This document shows, piece after piece, positions 1 to 6,300 of a DNA stretch of 8,134 nt (within the stretch, counting starts at the first letter, position 1; every line of letters starts with the position of its first letter). Both the position numbers and the translations under genes were made by a program. This DNA is from JAFNGF01 sp964567045 (GTDB lineage Bacteria; Planctomycetota; Phycisphaerae; Sedimentisphaerales; Anaerobacaceae): assembly GCA_964567045.1 (NCBI GenBank), contig CAZMLE010000131.1:1-8134 (forward strand), written 5' to 3'. The notes under the pieces were generated by a model that was not told where the DNA came from, made no database searches, and worked only from the letters and a program-made list of their open reading frames with translations.

Positions 1-26
1 CGTAGCTGGGCCTCGAAATGAAAGGT

Positions 27-54
27 GAGGAGAGGTGAAAGCGAGGAGAGGTGA
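27..54. repeat. Purine-rich tandem direct repeat (12 bp, 16-bp period)
   Basis: GAGGAGAGGTGA occurs at 27-38 and again at 43-54, separated by four bases, and a truncated third copy may start at 53. The second copy looks like a Shine-Dalgarno sequence for the ATG at 59. The function is unknown; it may simply be low-complexity duplication. Confidence 0.6.
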
Positions 55-58
55 GAGC

Positions 59-142
59 ATGCTGAGTTTTGCTTCGCTATTACTCTCCTGTTCTAACCTC
101 TTGCCAATAGGATTCTGCAGCGGATTTGCCGCGTTATCTTAG
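59..142 (+). CDS. Possible 27-aa hydrophobic small ORF
   Basis: ATG at 59 opens a 27-codon frame ending with TAG at 140-142. It is preceded by GGAGAGG (45-51) with a 7-nt gap, which is good Shine-Dalgarno geometry. The predicted peptide is rich in Leu, Ser, Phe and Cys and has no charged residues, so it could be a small membrane peptide or leader peptide. However, the purine-rich upstream stretch is itself a tandem repeat, so the apparent ribosome binding site may be coincidental. No family is recognised and nothing nearby supports a role. Confidence 0.15.
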   Translation: MLSFASLLLSCSNLLPIGFCSGFAALS

Positions 143-235
143 ATTGCCCAGACCTACGGAGAGGCGTTGTCCTAAGACGAGAGCCCCTCTGAAGGGACAG
201 GGGAGAAAGGAGGTGTGGCATAAGAAAGCTGATAA

Positions 236-262
236 CTCGCAAGGCAGGAAAAGACTTGCGAG
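236..262. repeat. 8-bp perfect inverted repeat / hairpin
   Basis: CTCGCAAG (236-243) and CTTGCGAG (255-262) are perfect complements around an 11-nt A-rich loop. It has no downstream T-run, so it is not an intrinsic terminator. It may be part of a structured transcript or an operator-like site; neither is established. Confidence 0.5.
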
Positions 263-373
263 CCGCTCAGAGAAGCAGGCCCGGTCTTGAGGCGGCGAAA
301 TAGTTATCGATTGGGAATGAAATCGCAGATTCGAAATTGTAAGTTTCGTGGGCCACGGCTCAGCGGGTTGTAG

Positions 374-418
374 GGCGGGCATACCCGCAAGAGTCGGCGA
401 AGTATGTTGTTGCCCGCC
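374..418. repeat. GC-rich palindromic intergenic repeat (REP-like)
   Basis: GGCGGGCA (374-381) pairs perfectly with TGCCCGCC (411-418) around a 29-nt loop. The loop contains ACCCGC (383-388), which could instead pair with GCGGGT (363-368), so two folds compete. The GTAGGGCGGGCA...TGCCCGCC pattern resembles palindromic elements dispersed between genes in many environmental bacterial genomes. Calling it a member of such a family is an inference that needs a genome-wide copy count. Confidence 0.5.
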
Positions 419-434
419 AAAGGGATAACGGCGC

Positions 435-501
435 AGGCGTGTGTACGCCTGGCCGGATTAATCCGTGTCGCTCCAAAGGCTTATATCGGCCTTTAGGGAG
501 C
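435..501 (+). other. Double-hairpin structured leader upstream of the 173-aa gene
   Basis: Two consecutive hairpins lie just before the ribosome binding site. The first pairs AGGCGT (435-440) with ACGCCT (445-450) around a GTGT loop. The second pairs GCTCC (470-474) and AAAGGC (475-480) with GCCTTT (489-494) and GGAGC (497-501), an 11-bp stem with a small bulge and an 8-nt loop. GGATTAATCC (455-464) between them is itself a 10-bp palindrome. No T-run follows, so termination is unlikely. A transcript stabiliser, a cis-regulatory RNA or a processing site are all possible. I compared it by memory with the c-di-GMP-I, cobalamin and guanidine riboswitch cores and saw no match. Confidence 0.45.
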
Positions 502-511
502 AAAAGTTGAG

Positions 512-517
512 AAAGGA
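512..517 (+). promoter_or_regulatory. Ribosome binding site of the 173-aa gene
   Basis: AAAGGA, eight bases before the ATG at 526, is a good Shine-Dalgarno match and supports that start. It begins 10 nt after the preceding hairpin, which leaves it exposed. Confidence 0.7.
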
Positions 518-525
518 AAACGAAA

Positions 526-1047
526 ATGAAGAAGAGTGTATTGTTAGGTATTGTGATAGCGGCAGTAGTGCTCTCTGCACTTCCGGCATTTGGACTGGCA
601 CTTAAGCAGCCGAAGCCATGGCCCACCATACCTGTAAAGGTGAAGATAGGTGACATTCCTGTTTGGCTTGACATGCCGTACTTTGTGAGGCTCAGGGAAG
701 AACCCCTTAAGATTCAGTTAGAGCAGATAATAACAGCAGCGGGTGTCCATACCCTTGATTTTGATGGACATGCTAAAGACAAAGACGGCAATGTACCGAA
801 GATAATGGCCAACTTTGATGCAACAGTGAGCAAGAACCTCACCCGGACTGGCGACGGTAGTGCATTGCAGGGTGACGGCGGCAAGTGGACCTGCACACTG
901 AACGGAGGCGGCACCGTGGACCTTACTAAGATGGTCGAGATAGACCTGGATGTCTACGTCAAGGTTGCAGAGGCGAACTTGAACGCCTGGCCAGAGTGCG
1001 AGAACAGGGTGGTTGCAAACGTTGAGCTATTTATAATTCCGAGGTAA
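526..1047 (+). CDS. Secreted beta-rich protein of unknown family (possible fibre/surface subunit)
   Basis: This is a 173-aa protein with a clear Sec signal peptide: Lys2-Lys3, a hydrophobic core at about residues 5-19, and likely cleavage at about residue 23-25 (A-F-G or G-L-A). The mature ~148 residues are rich in alternating hydrophobic/polar stretches typical of a beta-sandwich, ending in a strand-like V-x-L-F-I-I-P-R. Two cysteines (123 and 158) could form one disulfide after export. It has no membrane anchor, lipobox or enzymatic motif that I recognise. The AAAGGA site 8 nt upstream supports the start. The gene has its own strong terminator, so it is a separate transcript from the secretin operon downstream. 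I do not recognise the family. Given an Ig-fold chaperone-like protein and a secretin next door, an exported structural subunit is an attractive but unproven guess; a soluble periplasmic protein is the alternative. Confidence 0.85.
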   Translation: MKKSVLLGIVIAAVVLSALPAFGLALKQPKPWPTIPVKVKIGDIPVWLDMPYFVRLREEPLKIQLEQIITAAGVHTLDFDGHAKDKDGNVPKIMANFDATVSKNLTRTGDGSALQGDGGKWTCTLNGGGTVDLTKMVEIDLDVYVKVAEANLNAWPECENRVVANVELFIIPR

Positions 1048-1170
1048 TTGTGCAGGAGCATTAGAGCCGTAGAATAAAGAGTGTTGGGCAGTCGCCTCAA
1101 AACTGGGTTGACAGGTTGCTGAAGAGGCTCAATATCTCGTACGGTTCTTCTGGCTGCCAAAAAAGCAGTT

Positions 1171-1217
1171 AACAGGGAGGGATGGATAGATATATCCACC
1201 CTCCCTGTTGTATTATT
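1171..1217 (+). terminator. Strong intrinsic terminator
   Basis: AACAGGGAGGG (1171-1181) pairs perfectly over 11 bp with CCCTCCCTGTT (1199-1209). The stem continues with TGGATA/TATCCA (1183-1188 with 1193-1198), with one bulged A at 1182 and a GATA loop. A T-rich stretch (about 1208-1217) follows. An A-run upstream (about 1159-1164) means it could also act on the opposite strand. It separates the 173-aa gene from everything downstream. Confidence 0.85.
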
Positions 1218-1250
1218 CGGTTAGTGCTAAGTAGCACATCAAATCCTGCC

Positions 1251-1293
1251 TGTCATTGCGCGCCCTTCGCTTTGCTCAGGACAAGCAATGACA
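1251..1293. repeat. Short palindromic dispersed-type repeat
   Basis: TGTCATTGC (1251-1259) and GCAATGACA (1285-1293) are 9-bp perfect complements. The interior carries the CTTCGCTTTGCTCAGGA motif. The TGTCATTGCG...GCAATGACA frame with a CTTCGCTTTGCTC-like interior resembles short palindromic repeats scattered through the intergenic DNA of many bacteria. It sits about 40 bp after the terminator, a typical position. Family membership is from memory and needs a copy-number check. Confidence 0.6.
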
Positions 1294-1414
1294 GATTCTC
1301 AAATCACGTATGACAAAGTACTATTAGACCATTCTTGGTGGTGGAAAAAATGAGAAATTGGCTTGATTTTTGCCATGCAGGGTCGCTAATTTAGGAGGTA
1401 TAGCCATTTTAGTA

Positions 1415-1457
1415 TTGACTTTGTAATAAAAAAATGGTAACATTGTTAAAGTATAAT
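1415..1457 (+). promoter_or_regulatory. Candidate sigma70-type promoter of the secretin operon
   Basis: TTGACT (1415-1420, 5 of 6 consensus -35 bases) is followed after exactly 17 nt by TAACAT (1438-1443, 4 of 6). A perfect TATAAT lies at 1452-1457 but has no convincing -35 at standard spacing, so it may be an alternative -10. The area is locally AT-rich, in contrast to the genes. Either box would give a leader of about 200 nt before the ATG at 1669. This is the best promoter-like site in the window. Confidence 0.45.
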
Positions 1458-1656
1458 ATTGAGCTTGGTATGTAAGCACCACATCTTCTGAGTGGGGCAA
1501 TAGTTTGCAAGAGTGCTGTATTCTTCGCAGTAATGACGTGGGCGATCTGTGGAGGGACCTACAAAAAGATCGGGGATTTATTACAAGTGGAGTGGTTGGA
1601 TTGCCGAAAAAGTAGGAAACTGGAGAACTGACTTACGATGTCATTTTGGGTATTTT

Positions 1657-1662
1657 GAGAGG
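1657..1662 (+). promoter_or_regulatory. Ribosome binding site of the Ig-fold protein gene
   Basis: GAGAGG followed by T lies six bases before the ATG at 1669. It supports this start even though it gives an unusually long signal-peptide n-region. Confidence 0.65.
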
Positions 1663-1668
1663 TAAAAG

Positions 1669-3381
1669 ATGGGGAGTCAGGATAAGACAAGGGGTTTTTA
1701 TCAACACATCCGTAAGAATTATGAACGGCTTCTCGCGGGACGGGTTGTTAACGGAGCTCGGCCGGCTTTAGTTATCGGAATCATCTTAGCGGTTTTTTTA
1801 TTTGCTAATTCTTGTTTTGCTCAGTTTATGGTCCAGCCGATGAAGTTGGAGGCGACACCCTTGTCGGGTGCGGTGGTCAAAACGTCGGTGCAGCTTCAAA
1901 ACTACGGTACTGTGCCCAGGTCAGTAGAGGTGAGATTGTTGGAGTTGACGCAGTGGGAAAACGGGGTGTGGCGAACCATAGACCCCAACTCTAATTTTGA
2001 TACGTCAAAGCTGGTTTCCTGTAGCAAGTGGATAACTGTCAAGGGGGATAATTTTACTGTGCCGGGGCTGAGGGCGGTTCCTGTCCCAATCACTTTAAGG
2101 GTGCCGCGAGGAGTTCGTGGGTTCCACGCTGCGGCGATTGAGGCCAGGTTGAAGCCCCCTACGGGCGTGGTAGGCGTGGCTATGACTTACGTCTTCGTGA
2201 TTCCTATTCTGGTTGAGGTACAGGGCGTGGCAATGCGGCACGAAATAGAGCTGCGTAATACTGGCTTAGAATTCGCTGAGGCCAGTGCGAAAGAACCGGC
2301 AAGAACTCTGGTCTCGGTGAGTGTTGTCAATGATGGTGGGACTTTTTCCCGTCTCAACGCCTTTGCAAGAGTCAGGGGATTCCGGGATGGATACTGGCGG
2401 GAGATTACACAAATGAAATTCGAAGAGTGCAATATTATGCCGGGGGTTGGTTTAGTGCTGAAGAGCAATATGGGGCGGTCGTTGCCGTCGGGAAAATATA
2501 AAGTGGAAGGGTCGCTATACGTGGACGGTCGGCGAGGCAATATGTTTGAGAAGGAGATAGATTATGTCGGCGACCCGAGCGTTAAGACGGTGGGGACAGA
2601 CGCGCCGCTTTTTCTGACTCCGACCGAGGTTACCCTGGACGGTGTGCCGGGGGGTACGCGTGGGGGAATCATAAAAGTTTATAACGCTTCGGAGGATGTT
2701 GTCAATGTCAAGATGGACCTGGCGGTACCGCCTTTTCTTAGAGGTATTGCGTTAGGGGAGGTGGAGGGAACGGATTTGGTCTGTGTTGAGTGGGTGCAGA
2801 TAGAACCTGAGCAATTTACACTTGGCCCCAGCGAGGAGGAGACAGTCCAGATTATTTCGAAGCTGCCGAAGGAGGCGGCAACACACGCCTGGTATTATGC
2901 GCTTCTGCGTATACGCAGCACCTATAAGGATGGTCAGAATGCCGGAGTAAAGACCGCGCCTATCTGTGTTGGGAATAAGACTGTAGAGACCAAACCTGGG
3001 GTACAGCCGGTGAAGGTGACCATTGGCTTACAGGAAGGGTCCAAGTATATTGTTGTCGGCCGGTTCTGGAACGTTGGAAATATACACGTTACGCCCAAGT
3101 GCAGAGCCTCAGTTACAACGCCTCAAGGAGTGCTAAAAGCAACAGTACCGCTCAGCGGCGACCCAGGTTTGATGCTACCGCTTGAAATGAGGGATTTCTC
3201 GGAAGTTATCGATTTTTCCACGCTTGCTGCCGGTTATTATCGACTTATGGTAGCGTTAGAACATGGCCCGAAGGAGACAGTAGTCGGGCAAATACCCATA
3301 CAGGTCTCTGCTGAAGGGGGCCAAAAAGTTGTTCAAGTTGTTGGGACGGAGGAGTTTGAGAAAGTAGGCGTTAAGTGGTGA
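1669..3381 (+). CDS. Periplasmic Ig-fold, PapD-chaperone-like protein (internally duplicated)
   Basis: This is a 570-aa exported protein. A basic n-region of about 31 residues precedes a hydrophobic core (about 32-46) and likely cleavage after Ala51 (C-F-A|Q). The mature part is almost entirely beta-type and consists of two similar halves, about 52-301 and 312-548. Matching landmarks are Cys118-x-x-Trp121 with Cys372-x-x-Trp375, Asn78 with Asn339 in a strand-turn, and Val217-Val220/Asn221 with the 463-468 strand. Each half looks like a PapD-N-like Ig domain (P-x-x-L...N-x-G...W-I-x-V...F-T-L/V-P) followed by a second Ig-like domain. It carries no enzymatic motif. The stop codon overlaps the downstream secretin start, implying translational coupling and a shared role. 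A periplasmic chaperone or scaffold for the secretin or its cargo is the likely job by resemblance; a cell-surface adhesin is the alternative. Assignment to a named family is tentative. Confidence 0.85.
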   Translation: MGSQDKTRGFYQHIRKNYERLLAGRVVNGARPALVIGIILAVFLFANSCFAQFMVQPMKLEATPLSGAVVKTSVQLQNYGTVPRSVEVRLLELTQWENGVWRTIDPNSNFDTSKLVSCSKWITVKGDNFTVPGLRAVPVPITLRVPRGVRGFHAAAIEARLKPPTGVVGVAMTYVFVIPILVEVQGVAMRHEIELRNTGLEFAEASAKEPARTLVSVSVVNDGGTFSRLNAFARVRGFRDGYWREITQMKFEECNIMPGVGLVLKSNMGRSLPSGKYKVEGSLYVDGRRGNMFEKEIDYVGDPSVKTVGTDAPLFLTPTEVTLDGVPGGTRGGIIKVYNASEDVVNVKMDLAVPPFLRGIALGEVEGTDLVCVEWVQIEPEQFTLGPSEEETVQIISKLPKEAATHAWYYALLRIRSTYKDGQNAGVKTAPICVGNKTVETKPGVQPVKVTIGLQEGSKYIVVGRFWNVGNIHVTPKCRASVTTPQGVLKATVPLSGDPGLMLPLEMRDFSEVIDFSTLAAGYYRLMVALEHGPKETVVGQIPIQVSAEGGQKVVQVVGTEEFEKVGVKW

Positions 3382-6300
3382 TGTCGGTAAGGAGATTTTT
3401 GCTAAGGAATGACGCAGGATTGCCGATACAAGGTGAAAAGGCCATAGGATTGGCGGTTTATGGCTCCAGAAAGGCATATTGGCTTATGGCAAGCAAAAAT
3501 ATTGGTAGAATATTATCGGGCTGTGTGATAGCCCTGTGCATAGTTTTTCTATGGGGTCAGGATGTCGGCGCCCAGTTTGTGCTGAAAAAGGTAACCTACA
3601 CTATTTCTGGTTCGGTGGGTCTGCCAGGTGTCACCATGAAAGGTCTGCCAGATAGTGCCATTGTTACCGATGAGACTGGCAATTATAGTGCTAAGGTTGA
3701 ACATGGCTGGAGCGGGGAAATTACGCCGGTAAAAGAAGGTTACACTTTCGAGCCGGCCAGCCGACCCTATAGTCAAGTTAAGAGCAATCAGGCCAATCAG
3801 AATTACGTTGCCACGCCGGTGACCTATACCATCTCCGGCACAGCAGGTACTGGCGGTGCTATAATGGAGGGTTTGCCGGGCAATCCTATCAGCGATGCAA
3901 ACGGCTCTTACCGTGCCACCGTTGATTTTGACTGGACCGCGACGGTTATGCCGAGGAAGGAGGGTTACAGGTTTACCCCTGGCAGCCGTCCATATCTGAA
4001 TGTCCGCCTGAACCAGACAAATCAGAATTTCACTGCGGAAGTGCTCAAGTTTACAATTTCCGGTACGACCGGCGTAGACGGCGTAGTAATGCAGGGTCTG
4101 CCGGGCAATCCTGTTACCAGCGGAGCTGGAACTTACAGCGTGCAAGTCGATTGGAATTGGAGCGGCACAGTCACGCCCAAGAAGGAAGGTTATGTCTTTG
4201 ATCCGCCCAGCAAGCCATATACGCCTATCACAAGCCCCCTGTCCAATGAGAACTACAAAGCCACGCCACTGACCTATGTTATCTCCGGCACAGTTGGCCA
4301 GCCCGGCGTAGTGATGAAGGGTCTGCCGGATAACCCGATTACCGATGACAAAGGCTATTATAAAGCTGTGGTTCAACATAATTGGAGCGGCACAGTTACA
4401 CCGATGAAGGATGGTTACACTTTTGAGCCGTCCAGCAGGCCGTACTCTAAGGTTATCCAAGAGCAGGCTAATCAGGGCTATACGGCTACGGCGATCATAT
4501 TAACCATCTCCGGTACAACCGGCGTGGAAGGTGTAACAATGAGCGGTCTGCCAAGCGAACCTGTTATCGATGCAAACGGTTCTTACGCCGCCAGGGTTCC
4601 GTACAACTGGAGCGGTACGGTTACGCCTATGAGGGAAGGCTACAGGTTTACGCCTGCCAATATACCCTACGAGCCTGTTACTGTTAACCGGACCAAGCAG
4701 GATTATGTTGGGCAGGTGATCACGTTTACAATTTCCGGCACGGCGGGAGTAGGCGGTACTACAATGGAAGGTCTGCCGAATAATCCGGTTACCGGCACGG
4801 ACGGCAATTACGTTGCTACTGTTCCTTACGGCTGGAAAGGCACGGTTAGACCCAACAGAGAGGGTTACTCTTTTGATCCGCTCAGCCGGGATTATCCTGC
4901 TATTGCCAACGTCCAAACTAATCAGAGCTACACTGCGACATTATTAAAGCGCGTCGTCTCCGGGACAATAAACTCTGACAAGGGACCTATTGAGGGTGTA
5001 TTGCTCGTAGCAGATAGAGGCGGAGGTCCCGCCACGACCAGCGCTAACGGCGAGTACAAACTATCGGTGGACTATGGCTGGAGCGGTACGGTTAAACCGG
5101 CAAAGCAAGGTCACACCTTCAAACCGTCTGAAAGAAAGTATGGTCCAGTTACCGTAGACCAGACGACCCAGGGTTACACCGGGGAACTGATCATGCTTAC
5201 AATCTCTGGTAAGACCATCCTTGGTGGAATTGCGGTCGAAGGCGTGCGGGTCTCAGCCAGTGATGGCGGAAGCTCCGATGTTACCGATGCTGAAGGTAGA
5301 TATGAAATCACGGTGCCTTATGCCTGGAGCGGTGCAATTACGCCGGAAAAGGAAGGTTACATTTTTGAGCCACCTAGTAAGACATATACTAACGTTATCC
5401 AGGACATAAAAGACGATGAGCCTGTTAGTAAGCCTCCTGCAACCAAGCCTATTTCTCCGGAGCCGACGCCTACACCTACGCCGACTCCTACACCTACGCC
5501 GACTCCTACACCTACGCCGACTCCTACGCCCACGCCGACTCCTACGCCCACGCCGACTCCGACACCGACACCGACGCCCACACCTACGCCTACTGTTGGA
5601 CCTGGGCCGAGCGAGTCTCCGGCTTTAGCGGCCGAGATAGCTAAGCTGCTGGAGAAGATAAAACAACTTGAGCAGCAGTATAGTGGGCAGGTGCCTGGTC
5701 CAAACGTTCCGCCGACCACGGCTGGTCCGAGATTAGTCGTGCAAGGTACCGGCCCGCTGGTCAGCGCGGTCTTTGTGGATACCGATCTGGTTGATGCTTT
5801 GAAAGAACTGGCTTCGAAGACGGGTGTTGACATCCACACCGATGGTACGGTCAAGGGCAGGGTCACTCGCCAGATTCCGCAAGTGCCGCTGGCAAGGGCA
5901 CTGGAAATTCTGCTGCAGGGTACCGGCTACGCGGTGAAGGAGGTGCCGAATTCCTATTTAGTTTATATGCCTATTAGCAATGTCTTCGTTGATGAAGACC
6001 TTCGTGGAGCGCTGCAAATCATCGCCACACAGGCCGGTGTTGTCATTATTCCTGATGAGAGCGTCACGGGGCGCGTGACATGTGAGCTAAAAGCAGTGCC
6101 TCTTGATACAGCGCTTGAAATCGTTCTGGCTGGTACTGGTTTCGCTCTAAAGAAAACACCCTATTACTATTTAGTCTCTTCGTCTGACCCGGCCAGTCCA
6201 GCGTTTGCAGACGTCAGTGAAACACGCCGCGTAAAAATGAATTATGTCGGGGCGGACAAAGCAATTACAATGTTGTCAACCGCGTTTGCGAAGTTCGTAA

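Larger units (their letters stand above)
1..525. other. Gene-poor upstream region with several inverted repeats
   Basis: I see no convincing long coding region here. Reading frames from the left edge on the + strand close within a few codons, and the minus-strand open frames have no family resemblance and run through the palindromes. The stretch contains a purine-rich 12-bp direct repeat, a small ORF at 59-142, an 8-bp inverted repeat (236-262), a CCCCT/AGGGG pair (184-188 with 199-203), a CGAAA/TTTCG pair (332-336 with 344-348), a GC-rich palindrome (374-418) and two hairpins (435-501) directly before the first gene. I could not find a good -35/-10 pair for that gene, so its promoter is unassigned. 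Confidence 0.55.
1218..1668. other. Gene-free stretch: long leader of the secretin operon
   Basis: I find no supported gene here. Contents include a small hairpin GTGCT/AGCAC (1224-1237), a dispersed-type palindrome (1251-1293), a perfect Shine-Dalgarno-like AGGAGGT at 1393-1399 with no usable start codon behind it, a promoter candidate (1415-1457), and an inverted repeat CGATCT (1543-1548) / AGATCG (1567-1572) enclosing a smaller weak stem. If transcription starts near 1450-1465, the leader is about 200 nt, long enough to hold a regulatory RNA. I recognise no known riboswitch class. Confidence 0.5.

Noticed and set aside
355..510. c-di-GMP-I, cobalamin or guanidine riboswitch, or RNase P / SRP RNA
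   Set aside because: The conserved core motifs of these classes, as I know them, are absent; only generic hairpins are seen.
134..674. Minus-strand open frames of 82 and 104 codons upstream of and overlapping the 173-aa gene
   Set aside because: They run through the palindromes and antisense to the signal-peptide gene, with no good ribosome binding site or protein-like pattern that I recognise.
1108..1217. Perfect TTGACA (1108-1113) that could drive a ~70-nt small RNA ending at the terminator
   Set aside because: The only -10 candidates at proper spacing match 3 of 6 consensus bases; too weak to call.
1393..1420. Perfect AGGAGGT Shine-Dalgarno at 1393-1399
   Set aside because: No ATG, GTG or TTG at usable distance opens more than a few codons; the ATT frame closes after six codons. 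Probably chance or a remnant.
3549..4460. 303-codon open frame on the minus strand across the Ig repeats
   Set aside because: It is the mirror of the repeated coding sequence on the + strand; its residues repeat with the same ~75-codon period and resemble no protein family.
3591..5594. CRISPR array
   Set aside because: The repeats are in-frame coding units of 225 bp and 18 bp within one gene, not short identical repeats with unique spacers.
5357..5866. Minus-strand frame with a long Gly-Val run and a + strand frame with an Arg-Leu run (5416-5628)
   Set aside because: Both are alternative readings of the 18-bp Pro-Thr minisatellite inside the secretin gene.
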